From assembly GCF_015074785.1 (NCBI RefSeq), contig NZ_CP042464.1, forward strand, positions 3,321,001-3,385,000: a DNA stretch of 64,000 nt, in the 5' to 3' direction. The position numbers and the translations under genes are program-made. The notes beneath the pieces are model-generated. The model made no database searches, was not told where the DNA came from, and was given only the letters and a program-made list of their open reading frames with translations. This DNA is from Segatella copri. Its GTDB lineage: Bacteria; Bacteroidota; Bacteroidia; Bacteroidales; Bacteroidaceae. Positions 1 through 8,041 of this stretch are shown here, in pieces (the first letter of the stretch is position 1; the number at the start of each line of letters is the position of its first letter).

Positions 1-512
1 TCGCTTATGCAGCCAAGACGAACCGTCATTATCGTGCTGCCGACTTCGTAGCCCTGATGAAGAAATCAGTAAAGGAACTGGATAGTCATTATCAGAATGG
101 TGCAACCAAGACCTACTATATGAACCATACTACCGTAGGTGCTTCGCCTGAGATCGTACAGCTCTCTAAGTACATCGGCAAGATGGGTGCTGGTCTGATT
201 GATGCAGCTCAGCTCTTGAATTACATCAAGAACAAGGAATTCAGTTCTGATATGAAGTTGCCTAACGTGTATGTGGGCATCGAGAAGACTGTTTCTCTCA
301 ACCTCGCTGCATATTTCGCAGGTCAGACAGAGGACTTCTCTTGCTCAGTAGTGAATGGCAACGTAGCTTCTGCTTCGGTAGAAGGCAAAACGCTCACCGT
401 GAAGGGACTCGCTGCCGGAAGCACATCGCTCACCGTAACAGCTGCCGATGGTACCAGACAGACCGTAGTTGTGACCGTTAGAAAGAGTGCCGGTAACAAT
501 GGTTGGATGTAA
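1..512 (+). CDS. S8 (subtilisin-like) serine peptidase, C-terminal part
   Basis: The gene enters from the left edge and 169 residues are visible in frame from base 3. The first ~65 residues contain the 'LMKKSVKELD...YIGKMGAGLIDAAQLL' pattern that ends the catalytic domain of subtilases, where the last helices follow the Ser motif. The remaining ~85 residues look like a small beta-sandwich of the bacterial Ig-like type ('NVASASVEGKTLTVKGLAAGSTSLTV'). The catalytic Asp, His and Ser lie outside the window and cannot be checked. It is probably a secreted or surface protease. The stop is 11 bases before the next gene, so the two are likely cotranscribed. The family call rests only on this C-terminal fragment. 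Confidence 0.7.
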   Translation, partial: AYAAKTNRHYRAADFVALMKKSVKELDSHYQNGATKTYYMNHTTVGASPEIVQLSKYIGKMGAGLIDAAQLLNYIKNKEFSSDMKLPNVYVGIEKTVSLNLAAYFAGQTEDFSCSVVNGNVASASVEGKTLTVKGLAAGSTSLTVTAADGTRQTVVVTVRKSAGNNGWM

Positions 513-523
513 TTGGATGTAAT

Positions 524-1261
524 ATGAAGATATTTGCTTTCCTATCGCTTTTCTTCCTGGCTTTGCCTGTTACGGTGAATGCGCAGGAGGAACAGCTGAA
601 GTTTGAGCATCCGCTTATCGATGCAGGTACGATGACCGAGGACGATGCGCCTCGCACCTTCACCTTCGTAGGTAAGAATGTGAGCAAGAAGATACTGCAC
701 ATCACACAGGTGAGAACCACCTGTGGATGTACCAGTTCTTATGTCAGGGGCGATGTGATGAAGCCTGGCGATACCTGTCAGGTGCAGATCACCTTCACGC
801 CTAACCGCTATCCGGGCACCATCAATACGGGTGCTTATCTCTATCTGAAAGAGGTAGAGGGACAGCCTGCCGTTAAGCTTGCCTTAACGGGCAAGGTGCT
901 ACCGGGTGCTGACCAGTGGGCACGCTATCCGCACAAGATGGGCGCACTCAGACTGAAACAGGCGAAGGCAAGTATCACAGAGGTAAAGCCGGGCACAGAG
1001 CCTGAGGCACGCATCCTCTGCGGAAACAGCGGCGACAAGCCGCTCCGTATATCCAGCCTCCTTCTTCCTCCTTATGCCCGTCTTACGACAGAGCCTGAGG
1101 TGATAGAACCGGGTGATGAGGCTGACCTCGTCATCACCATCATAGCCGATAAGATTCCGGCTACGATGCCCGAATCCTTCACCTTCCCTGTTATTCTGGA
1201 GGGCTTGGATGCCCGTCCGTCTGACAGAACGATACAGGTCGTTGTAAAGGTAAAAAGGTAA
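524..1261 (+). CDS. DUF1573 domain secreted protein
   Basis: The product is 245 aa. I chose the ATG at 524 because it gives a clean signal peptide ending in 'PVTVNA'; an upstream in-frame TTG at 503 would overlap the previous gene. The mature protein starts with 'FEHPLIDAGTMTEDDAPRTFTF' and has the 'TTCGCT' motif typical of DUF1573, an Ig-like beta-sandwich fold common in secreted Bacteroidota proteins. A second beta-rich half follows ('LCGNSGDKPLRISSLLLPP'). It is presumably periplasmic or surface-located. DUF1573 has no defined biochemical role. It lies 11 bases after the protease gene, suggesting one transcript. Confidence 0.85.
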   Translation: MKIFAFLSLFFLALPVTVNAQEEQLKFEHPLIDAGTMTEDDAPRTFTFVGKNVSKKILHITQVRTTCGCTSSYVRGDVMKPGDTCQVQITFTPNRYPGTINTGAYLYLKEVEGQPAVKLALTGKVLPGADQWARYPHKMGALRLKQAKASITEVKPGTEPEARILCGNSGDKPLRISSLLLPPYARLTTEPEVIEPGDEADLVITIIADKIPATMPESFTFPVILEGLDARPSDRTIQVVVKVKR

Positions 1262-1299
1262 AAAAGGAAAAAAGTAAAAAAGAAAAAAATACCAAGACA

Positions 1300-1791
1300 A
1301 TGAAATATTTGAAAAAACTCTTCACCCTCCTGGTGATTGCTTTGTTTGCCTGCGGCTTTACAGCCTGCAGCAGCGATGATGAGGAACCGGAGGAGCGTTC
1401 TCTGGAAGTTACACCTGCCAATCTTCATGGCACATGGGAGTTGGCTGAGTGGAACGGTGAACCTCTTGCTGAGGGCACATACTGCTACATCGTTTTCAAC
1501 CGCAAGGACCAGACTTTCGAGATGTATCAGAAGTTTGACAGTATGTATGGTCGCCATATCACCGGTTCGTTCGCTATCGAGAACGATCCATACCAGGGTT
1601 ACATCATCAGCGGAAGCTATGATTACGGCATGGGCGACTGGAACCAGAGTTATCTCGTAACCCGTCTCTTGAAATCGGGTTCCATGATATGGACCGCCAA
1701 GGACGATGTTACCGACATCTGCCGCTACAAGCGTTGCAATGAGGTTCCTGCTAAGATACTCAAGGATTGTAAAGATCTCACTGAAGAATAA
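1300..1791 (+). CDS. Lipoprotein, lipocalin-like, probably surface exposed
   Basis: The product is 163 aa. A type II signal peptide ends in the lipobox FTAC (Cys23), followed by 'SSDDEEPEE', the acidic stretch that acts as a lipoprotein surface-export signal in Bacteroidota. The mature part opens with 'NLHGTWELAEWNGEPL' and continues as beta strands ('YIVFNRKDQTFEMYQ', 'GSFAIENDPYQGYIISG'), matching the lipocalin-like families common in Bacteroides and Prevotella. The ligand is unknown. The gene lies 38 bases after the DUF1573 gene and ends at a strong terminator. A related layout is seen in the lipoprotein at 32218-32688. Confidence 0.75.
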   Translation: MKYLKKLFTLLVIALFACGFTACSSDDEEPEERSLEVTPANLHGTWELAEWNGEPLAEGTYCYIVFNRKDQTFEMYQKFDSMYGRHITGSFAIENDPYQGYIISGSYDYGMGDWNQSYLVTRLLKSGSMIWTAKDDVTDICRYKRCNEVPAKILKDCKDLTEE

Positions 1792-1842
1792 AAAAAAAGA
1801 GCGAATTATCTGCAAATTCTGCGGATTATTCGCTCTTTTTTT
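1791..1842. terminator. Rho-independent terminator, likely bidirectional
   Basis: The arms AAAAAAGAGCGAAT and ATTCGCTCTTTTTT flank a 21-base loop, with an A run on one side and a T run on the other. It ends the protease-DUF1573-lipoprotein unit. Confidence 0.85.
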
Positions 1843-1843
1843 G

Positions 1844-1851
1844 TATCTTTG
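1844..1851 (+). promoter_or_regulatory. -7 box TATCTTTG for the ThiD-like/AraC gene
   Basis: This is a perfect Bacteroidota -7 element (TAnnTTTG) right after the terminator and 36 bases before the ATG at 1888. I see no convincing TTTG box 19-21 bases upstream. Confidence 0.55.
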
Positions 1852-1887
1852 CCCTCAAACTTATCATCGGGTTCAAAGTTTAAGGAT

Positions 1888-2841
1888 ATGATATTAACGA
1901 TTACAGGTTCAGACAGCACCGGAGGCTCTGGTGTGCAGGCGGACATCAGGACGATTGCCGAGTTGGGCGGTTATGCTGTTTCGGCAATAACCAGCATCAC
2001 TGTGCAGAATACGCTCGGTATTCAGGAGTTCTTCGATATTCCTGCCGAGATTGTTTCGGGGCAGATTGAGGCTATCATGAACGATATGCAGCCTGATATA
2101 GTGAAGATAGGTATGATACGCAGGGTGGAGACGCTGAATGTGGTCATCGATGCCCTGACCAGGTACCGTCCTGCCCATATCATCTATGCCCCTGCGATCT
2201 GGTCGAGCCAGGGCGATGCGCTGATGACCGAGGATGTGGTGAGCCAGATCAAATACCGTCTGCTGCCGCTCTGTTCTGTCGTCGTGTCACGCAAGAAGGA
2301 GAGCGACATCATTCTTCAGAATTCCAAACTGCTGAGCCTTGCCGAGAAGCAGGGGCTCCGGATCTATCGCCTCGACAATGCCAATTCGCATGGTCTCATC
2401 AACCGTTTCTCTTCAGCTCTTGCCGTCTATCTGAATCAGGGCAAGAAGATGGAGGAGGCGTTGGCGATGGCGCAGGATTTCATCAATGTAGAACTCGTGC
2501 GCCAGAGCAATCTGCAAGGCAGAAGTTCCGAGCTTTACAACCAGTTTATCTCGCAGGTGAATAACTTCTGCCGCACTTATAGCGATGTTCATTTCTATGC
2601 CGACCAGTTGAATGTGAGTGGCCGTTATCTGGCTCAGGTTACCCGTCGCATCTCCGGCAAGACGCCGAAGGCAATCATCGATGAATACATCGTGAAGGAG
2701 ATAGAGCGCGAACTTTCTACCACCACGCATACGGTTCAGGAGATAGCCAATACCTTCGGTTTCTCATCCCAGGCTCATCTCACCAAGTTCTTCAAGAAGA
2801 TGAGAGGGGTTACGCCTTCTGCTTTCAGGCAGAAAGGATAA
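1888..2841 (+). CDS. ThiD-like (degenerate kinase) domain fused to AraC-type HTH
   Basis: The product is 317 aa from ATG 1888; an in-frame TTG at 1849 lies inside the -7 box and is rejected. Residues 1-205 follow hydroxymethylpyrimidine/pyridoxal kinases of the ThiD family: 'ITGSDSTGGSGVQADIRT' (5-22), QNT (40-42) and KIGM (73-76). The catalytic end is lost. The family's HGTGCT motif reads HGLINR (168-173), DPVM reads APAI (101-104), TPNxxE reads SRKKES (134-139), and the strands before the HGTGC motif are shortened. Residues ~225-314 are an AraC/XylS DNA-binding domain ('VQEIANTFGFSSQAHLTKFFKKMRGVTPSAFR'). I infer a transcription factor that senses a pyrimidine or B6-like ligand rather than an active kinase. 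The pdxS-pdxT genes lie 3.6 kb downstream, but no direct link is visible. Confidence 0.8.
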   Translation: MILTITGSDSTGGSGVQADIRTIAELGGYAVSAITSITVQNTLGIQEFFDIPAEIVSGQIEAIMNDMQPDIVKIGMIRRVETLNVVIDALTRYRPAHIIYAPAIWSSQGDALMTEDVVSQIKYRLLPLCSVVVSRKKESDIILQNSKLLSLAEKQGLRIYRLDNANSHGLINRFSSALAVYLNQGKKMEEALAMAQDFINVELVRQSNLQGRSSELYNQFISQVNNFCRTYSDVHFYADQLNVSGRYLAQVTRRISGKTPKAIIDEYIVKEIERELSTTTHTVQEIANTFGFSSQAHLTKFFKKMRGVTPSAFRQKG

Positions 2842-3108
2842 GTTAGTTTATAGTTGAAAGTTTATAGTTTATAGCAATCTTGCTAACGGCTACGCCCTAT
2901 CAACTATTAACTTTTTTATTGGGGGGTTAACAGGGTTAACAGTTAACAGCTGTTTTTTGCATGGTCCCTCTCCTTTTTACCTATATAATAAATATATATA
3001 TACTTATTTTTATATGTGAGTAGGGGGAAGTATGCATTTTTGGGGTGTTAACTGTTAACCCTGTTAACCCCTGGCTGTTTTTCTACCCATTTTGTGCTCC
3101 TGCTTAAG
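2842..3108. repeat. Intergenic inverted repeats with TTAACAGGG arms
   Basis: No gene is seen. At 2845-2920 degenerate copies of GTTTATAGTTGAAA and an opposing CTATCAACTATTAAC form a hairpin after the ThiD-like gene. At about 2926-2950 the arm GGGTTAACAGGGTTAACAG is matched in reverse complement by CTGTTAACCCTGTTAACCC around 3055-3074. The ~100-base loop is AT rich with TATATAATAAATATATATA. The arms are themselves made of ~10-base direct repeats. Confidence 0.6.
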
Positions 3109-3345
3109 ATAGCTAAGTGCCTTATATTAAGATAGCTAAGTGTCTTATATGAAGACAGATAAGTGTCATCAATGATGACCGCCACGAGGCTTAAATGATG
3201 CCTCGTGAGGGCGATAATCTGCTATCATGCAGGCTGTTTTTATTACATCCCGATGCATTTTTTAGTGCATCCCGATGCAAAAAACGGTGAGTTTCTAGCC
3301 GAAAAGTTATGACTTTCGCATCAAAAAACTATGAGTTAGTTTTTT
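3109..3345. repeat. Degenerate tandem array, ~22-23 bp period
   Basis: Three adjacent 23-base units begin AAGATAGCTAAGTG, AAGATAGCTAAGTG and AAGACAGATAAGTG, followed by two units sharing CCACGAGG and CCTCGTGAGG. Two CCCGATGCA units lie 22 bases apart, and further units contain dyads such as GAAAAGTTATGACTTTC. Neighbouring units resemble each other and distant ones do not. No coding potential is seen. Confidence 0.6.
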
Positions 3346-3459
3346 TTACATAAAGCTCTAAAGCAGCCAAAGCGCAAGACTCTTTTACCTGATGTTGCCT
3401 ACATCATTTTTACATAATAAACTGGGGGATAAATATTATGTGAGAAATGATGTGAAAAG

Positions 3460-3491
3460 TTTGGCGGTTTGAGCAATTTTCGGTATTTTTG
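3460..3491 (+). promoter_or_regulatory. Bacteroidota promoter upstream of the barrel gene
   Basis: TTTG (3460-3463), a 20-base spacer and TATTTTTG (3484-3491) match the Bacteroidota consensus. The ~100-base leader that follows contains an inverted repeat, TTTACTGAG and CTCAGTAAA, that could fold. Confidence 0.7.
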
Positions 3492-3599
3492 CACCGAGAT
3501 CATTTTAATTTACTGAGCCTACTTTCAACAAGCCTTACTTTTTTAAGTGGACTCAGTAAATGACAAAGGTGATTCTTTAAACTTAAAGGTTATATTAAT

Positions 3600-5801
3600 A
3601 TGGTTGTTAAGAGATTTTTTATAAATATATCCATGTTGTTCTTGGGTGCGCTTCTGTTGAAAGCTAATAATATAATAGCAAGGGATATGGGAGTTAACAA
3701 AGGTGATGTTCCGGCAAACATTGCTATCCTTGATTCTGATAGTAACGTTGTTGCCAAAAACATGACTGGTATCTCGGATTCTACAGCAATCTCTCTATCT
3801 GATGTAGAGGTGATAGGGCATCGCAAAAACATAAAGTTGTCTGGTCATAATTTACTCGTAGACGTAGAGCATGATTCTATTCTTAACCATCAGAATGATA
3901 TATATGAACTGATTGGTAAGGTTCCTGGTGTCTTACATGTAGGGAATTCGTTCAATGTGTTGGGTAAGGGAGCCCCGGTCTATTATTTAAACGGGCGTAA
4001 GGTGAGAGATCAAAGTCTTATCGATAACTTACCAGTTGATCAAATCAAATCTTTAAAAATCGTTGCTATGCCTGGGGCGGATTATGACACATCGGGTTCA
4101 CCTGTGATTGGTATAAAAACTAAGATTTTAGGAGATGGTGTGGCTTTTAATGCCATTGGAAATATCACTCAGGCAAAGCATTTGGCTCATAAAACAGGTT
4201 TCTCTTCAACATACAATTCTGGAAAATTTGATTTGTATGGTAAGTATTACTATAGGAGAAATAATGCTTCCGAAAGTTCTGATTATGATAAACAGGTATT
4301 AGCAGATACCATTTGGAATAAAATGCAACATATTGAAAGCTTAACGCATTCCGGTAGTCATACTTATTCTGCTGGTATGACTTATCATCTGTCTGATAAA
4401 TCAGAACTAGGAATGCTTTATAGTGGAATGTACACGGATGGAAAGGTTGAGACTCGGGATACATTTAGTGTAGTGCCAAATGCAGGACCTGCATATTATC
4501 TCTTTGATAAGAATAAATCCAAAAACAACCTCCTTACGCATCATGTCAATATATATTATGATGCAAGTTTGAATCATGCTTGGCACGTGAGTGTAGTGAT
4601 GGATTATATTTCTAAAGCATCGAACACTAATTCTGCTTTAAAGGAAAATCATATAGATACGAGTTCTGAGGTTTCATATATAAGACATTCTAAATGGAAT
4701 GTCCTGGCTTCTAATTTCCATGCTACCCATGATTTTGGAAAGTGGGGCACTTTGGGTATGGGATATGATTTCAGCTATAGTGAGGGATTAGACAAGATAG
4801 ATTATGAACGGTTGAAGTACGATGGTCGCTTTGAGAATAAGGAAGTTAAAAATGCTGTATTTATCAACTACGAATTACCCTTGGGGGACTTTTCTTTAAG
4901 TACAGGAATACGTTATCAGAATCTATATTCCCGTCGGAAGAATGAAAAGGCGTCTGTGATAGAGGCGCATAGTGATAATACATTCTTGCCATCGGTAACC
5001 CTAAGCTATAGTCATGGATTGTTGGTGCAGAATCTTAGCTATTCGATAGGAACAGAGCGGGCTAATTATGCAGATATGAATGATAATGTGACGTATGTGA
5101 ACCGTTATGAGCAATCTAAGGGTAATAGCCAGTTGAAGACAGCCATCACTCATAGCTTGTCTTATCTGTTGATGTATAAGTCCTTGTTTCTTACATTAAA
5201 TTATGATTATGTTTATCGTCCATTATTGCCGGTGATTTATTCTTTGGAAGGTAACTCAGCTATAACGGTTTCGTCACAAGATAATTTGTCGCATCGTCAA
5301 GCTTTGTCGGCGATGTTGAATTGGCGTAATACCTATAAATGCTATACTGCTTCGTTGACAGGATTCTTTCAGAAGTCAATTATGCATTATCCGGGTATTG
5401 ATGGAACAACATTTCATGATGGACATCCGTCGACAATTCTTAATTTTGATAATGATTTCAAGCTTCCTAAGCATTTTCTGCTCTCTCTGTCTTGGCAACA
5501 AGTCTGGGGTGGATACATGGAGTCGATAAATGTAAAATCATCTTCTTCTGTCAATTTGAGTATCAAAAAATCTTTCTTGAACGATAGATTGCGGTTATCA
5601 TTAGATGGGTATGATATTTTTAATGGAGATAGAAATCGTGCTTGTAGACAAATCTATGATGTTAGATCTAGTTTTAATACAAAGTATGAAACTCGAAAAG
5701 TCGGATTGACGTTAACATATCGTTTCCATAAGATAAAAGAAAGAGAGAATCAAACATCAGCAGAGGTAGAAATGGAGCGACTTGGTATTCCGAAAGAATA
5801 G
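3600..5801 (+). CDS. Outer-membrane beta-barrel protein, TonB-receptor-like
   Basis: The product is 733 aa with an N-terminal signal-like segment ('FFINISMLFLGALLLKAN'). After a short linker comes a plug-like domain ('DIYELIGKVPGVLHV', 'NVLGKGAPVYYLNGRKV', 'IKSLKIVAMPGADYD'). The rest is amphipathic strands ending in a typical C-terminal strand ('KVGLTLTYRFHK'). It fits the outer-membrane beta-barrel family (PF14905-like) related to TonB-dependent receptors, without a carboxypeptidase-like N-domain or a SusD partner. It resembles the protein at 48415-50541. The gene is visibly more A/T rich (AAT, TTA and AAA codons) than its neighbours, which suggests transfer. The substrate is unknown. Confidence 0.8.
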   Translation: MVVKRFFINISMLFLGALLLKANNIIARDMGVNKGDVPANIAILDSDSNVVAKNMTGISDSTAISLSDVEVIGHRKNIKLSGHNLLVDVEHDSILNHQNDIYELIGKVPGVLHVGNSFNVLGKGAPVYYLNGRKVRDQSLIDNLPVDQIKSLKIVAMPGADYDTSGSPVIGIKTKILGDGVAFNAIGNITQAKHLAHKTGFSSTYNSGKFDLYGKYYYRRNNASESSDYDKQVLADTIWNKMQHIESLTHSGSHTYSAGMTYHLSDKSELGMLYSGMYTDGKVETRDTFSVVPNAGPAYYLFDKNKSKNNLLTHHVNIYYDASLNHAWHVSVVMDYISKASNTNSALKENHIDTSSEVSYIRHSKWNVLASNFHATHDFGKWGTLGMGYDFSYSEGLDKIDYERLKYDGRFENKEVKNAVFINYELPLGDFSLSTGIRYQNLYSRRKNEKASVIEAHSDNTFLPSVTLSYSHGLLVQNLSYSIGTERANYADMNDNVTYVNRYEQSKGNSQLKTAITHSLSYLLMYKSLFLTLNYDYVYRPLLPVIYSLEGNSAITVSSQDNLSHRQALSAMLNWRNTYKCYTASLTGFFQKSIMHYPGIDGTTFHDGHPSTILNFDNDFKLPKHFLLSLSWQQVWGGYMESINVKSSSSVNLSIKKSFLNDRLRLSLDGYDIFNGDRNRACRQIYDVRSSFNTKYETRKVGLTLTYRFHKIKERENQTSAEVEMERLGIPKE

Positions 5802-5952
5802 ACTTTTCTTTGGTTTTCTAATAAAACTAAAAGGCGTTTGATATGGAATAAAAAGAATCAGATAATATAGAGTTGAAACTTCTTGATATCCTATCAAAGT
5901 CCAATTTGGAGCGAGTTTGTTTTGTTAACACATAGATAAATCTCTCTTGCAG
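5802..5952. other. Spacer with no recognised feature
   Basis: This is AT-rich DNA after the barrel gene. I see no gene or promoter with both boxes. Confidence 0.5.
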
Positions 5953-5995
5953 AATCGCCAGCAAAGCTGTAAAAAAGCTTTGCTGGCGATTTCTC
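5953..5995. terminator. Terminator hairpin
   Basis: AATCGCCAGCAAAGC (5953-5967) and GCTTTGCTGGCGATT (5977-5991) form a perfect 15-bp stem with an A-rich 9-base loop. It can serve the barrel gene on plus and the ATPase remnant on minus. Confidence 0.85.
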
Positions 5996-6006
5996 TGTAT
6001 ATAATC

Positions 6007-6180
6007 TTACTCAATCATATTCTTGAGTATCCATTTCCTGAAGAATGGGTCTTCTATTTCATATCTGTCACTTCGGATGATGTAGCCTTTCTTGCTTAAA
6101 CGCAATAAAGCACTTGTCATTGTGCTGGTAGGTTGGTTCCTGTCTTGTGCAGGATTGTTGCCCTCGCAGATACTGACCAT
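6007..6180 (-). pseudogene. C-terminal remnant of an AAA ATPase
   Basis: Read on minus, this frame ends with 'LLRLSKKGYIIRSDRYEIED' followed by PFFRKWILKNMIE and a stop at 6007. It matches the winged-helix end of archaeal-type AAA ATPases (PF01637 class): a 'L.rLekGyI...Y.i.DPFF..W' pattern, preceded by 'ICEGNNP' and 'QPTSTMTSALL'. Only ~57 codons remain, a TAG lies just upstream, and no P-loop part is found. The terminator at 5953 sits properly just after the stop, which supports a once-functional gene. An intact relative is at 8042-9169. Confidence 0.65.
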
Positions 6181-6401
6181 TACATTTTTCTATTGCAGTT
6201 GTTCCATTGTCGGTTGATGGTTGGAATGAAACCGATACCTCGTCTGTCATCGGACTTGCATATTTCGGAATATGGCTTATACTTTTGCGAATCATCCTTT
6301 ATACAAAATGACTCAATGTTTGCAGAAAATGGAACATTTTTCTGCTGTTTCGCTGAAAAATGTTTCCTTTGCAGCCGTAATTGAATAAAAATATAAGAAT
6401 T
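6181..6401. other. Spacer upstream of pdxS
   Basis: Short open frames exist on both strands here but none resembles a known protein. GTTTCCTTTG at ~6362-6371 is a weak -7-like candidate for pdxS. Nothing else is supported. Confidence 0.4.
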
Positions 6402-7277
6402 ATGGCAGAAAATAGACAAGAATTGAACCGCAACTTGGCTCAGATGCTCAAGGGTGGTGTGATTATGGACGTAACAACTCCAGAACAGGCAAAAATCGCA
6501 GAGGCAGCAGGTGCATGCGCAGTAATGGCGCTGGAACGTATTCCAGCTGATATCCGTGCAGCAGGTGGTGTTTCACGTATGAGCGACCCTAAGATGATCA
6601 AGGGTATTCAGGAGGCTGTTTCTATCCCGGTAATGGCTAAGTGCCGTATCGGTCACTTCGCTGAGGCTCAGATTCTTCAGGCTATCGAAATCGACTATAT
6701 CGACGAGAGCGAGGTGCTCTCTCCAGCAGATAATGTTTATCACATTGATAAGACTCAGTTTGACGTACCATTCGTTTGTGGTGCCAAGAACCTGGGCGAG
6801 GCGCTCCGCCGTATTGCTGAGGGTGCTACGATGATCCGTACCAAGGGTGAGCCAGGAACAGGTGATGTGGTTCAGGCTGTTACCCACATGCGTATGATGC
6901 AGAGCGAAATCCGCCGCCTGGTTTCTATGAGCGAGGATGAACTTTATGAGGCTGCCAAGCAGTTGCAGGCTCCTTACGATTTGGTGAAGTATGTTCACGA
7001 GAACGGCAAGTTGCCAGTGGTTAACTTTGCTGCCGGTGGTGTGGCTACTCCAGCTGATGCTGCCCTGATGATGCAGCTCGGTGCTGAGGGTGTATTCGTA
7101 GGTTCTGGAATCTTCAAGAGCGGTAACCCTGCTAAGCGTGCACAGGCTATCGTGAAGGCTGTTACCAACTACAACGACCCTAAGATGTTGGCTGAGTTGA
7201 GCGAGGACCTCGGCGAGGCAATGGTAGGTATCAATGAGCAGGAGATTGCTTTGCTCATGGCTGAAAGAGGTAAGTAA
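6402..7277 (+). CDS. pdxS: Pyridoxal 5'-phosphate synthase, lyase subunit PdxS
   Basis: The product is 291 aa, the usual length. I chose ATG 6402 over an in-frame TTG at 6381. PdxS condenses ribose 5-phosphate, glyceraldehyde 3-phosphate and ammonia into PLP in the cytoplasm. Signature features are Asp23 in '[12 protein letters not shown]', the Schiff-base Lys80 in '[15 protein letters not shown]', Lys148 in '[12 protein letters not shown]', and the phosphate-binding '[14 protein letters not shown]' and '[11 protein letters not shown]'. It is followed by its partner pdxT, with a small hairpin between them that could lower pdxT expression. Ammonia comes from PdxT. Confidence 0.98.
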   Translation: MAENRQELNRNLAQMLKGGVIMDVTTPEQAKIAEAAGACAVMALERIPADIRAAGGVSRMSDPKMIKGIQEAVSIPVMAKCRIGHFAEAQILQAIEIDYIDESEVLSPADNVYHIDKTQFDVPFVCGAKNLGEALRRIAEGATMIRTKGEPGTGDVVQAVTHMRMMQSEIRRLVSMSEDELYEAAKQLQAPYDLVKYVHENGKLPVVNFAAGGVATPADAALMMQLGAEGVFVGSGIFKSGNPAKRAQAIVKAVTNYNDPKMLAELSEDLGEAMVGINEQEIALLMAERGK

Positions 7278-7298
7278 TAGATGAGATAACGGATAAGA

Positions 7299-7325
7299 GC
7301 CCCTCCTGCACAAGAAGGGGCTTTT
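7299..7325 (+). terminator. Hairpin between pdxS and pdxT
   Basis: GCCCCT and AGGGGC flank a short loop and are followed by TTTTATA. It looks like a partial terminator or attenuator that would set the PdxS:PdxT ratio. Confidence 0.6.
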
Positions 7326-7343
7326 ATATTAGATAAGTATGTT

Positions 7344-7913
7344 ATGAGAATAGCAGTATTAGCTTTACAAGGCGCTTTTGCTGAGCACAGACAGAAGTTG
7401 GCTCAGTTGGGCGTGGATAGTTTCGAGGTTCGCCAGTTGAAGGATTGGGACCAGCCTAAGGATGGCTTGATTATTCCGGGCGGTGAGAGTACCACCCAGG
7501 CGAAACTCTTGAATGAACTGGGATTGATGGAGCCTGTGAAGGAGGCGATTGCTGCCGGCTTGCCAGTTTATGGTACCTGTGCCGGTTTGATTCTTCTTGC
7601 CAAGAAGATTGAGGGCGAGCCTAGTCAGCGCATTGCTTCGATGGACATCACGGCTTTGAGAAATGCCTACGGTCACCAGTTGGGCAGTTTCTACATCGAG
7701 GCTCCGATGAAGGGTATCGAGGGCAATATCCCAATGACATTCATCCGTGCTCCTTATATTAAAGAGGTGTGGGGAGATGCTGAGGTTCTTGCTGAGGTAG
7801 ATGGCAAGATTGTAGCTGCCCGCCAGGGTAACCAGCTCGTTACTGCCTTCCATCCTGAACTGAACGAAAGTCTGGAGATTCATAAGTATTTTCTGGGGAT
7901 GTGCAGCAAGTAG
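7344..7913 (+). CDS. pdxT: Pyridoxal 5'-phosphate synthase, glutaminase subunit PdxT
   Basis: The product is 189 aa, the usual size. It is a class I glutamine amidotransferase that releases ammonia from glutamine and channels it to PdxS. Visible signatures are 'LALQGAFAEH' at the N terminus, 'IPGGEST' (45-51), the nucleophile Cys79 in 'YGTCAGLILLA', and the His and Glu of the triad in 'AFHPELNE' near the C terminus. It lies 66 bases after pdxS. Confidence 0.97.
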   Translation: MRIAVLALQGAFAEHRQKLAQLGVDSFEVRQLKDWDQPKDGLIIPGGESTTQAKLLNELGLMEPVKEAIAAGLPVYGTCAGLILLAKKIEGEPSQRIASMDITALRNAYGHQLGSFYIEAPMKGIEGNIPMTFIRAPYIKEVWGDAEVLAEVDGKIVAARQGNQLVTAFHPELNESLEIHKYFLGMCSK

Positions 7914-7924
7914 GCTTCATCCTA

Positions 7925-7968
7925 AGATACTTTTTTATTGAATGTCAGATACTTTTTTCCGATAAATG
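7925..7968. repeat. Two-unit 22-bp repeat upstream of the ATPase gene
   Basis: AGATACTTTTTT occurs at 7925 and again at 7947, exactly 22 bases apart. It lies just before the ATPase promoter and matches the period of the arrays elsewhere in the window. Confidence 0.5.
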
Positions 7969-8000
7969 TTTGCCGTTTACAAATATTCATCGTATCTTTG
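7969..8000 (+). promoter_or_regulatory. Promoter of the AAA ATPase gene
   Basis: TTTG (7969-7972), a 20-base spacer and TATCTTTG (7993-8000) are a full consensus match 41 bases before the start codon. Confidence 0.75.
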
Positions 8001-8041
8001 CATTATGAAATCTTCGTTACGTAAAATTAATAATGATGTAA

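Noticed and set aside
6133..6419. Open frames of 75-83 codons on both strands before pdxS
   Set aside because: They overlap each other and show no family resemblance. The only protein-like stretch is the ATPase remnant in another frame at 6007-6180.
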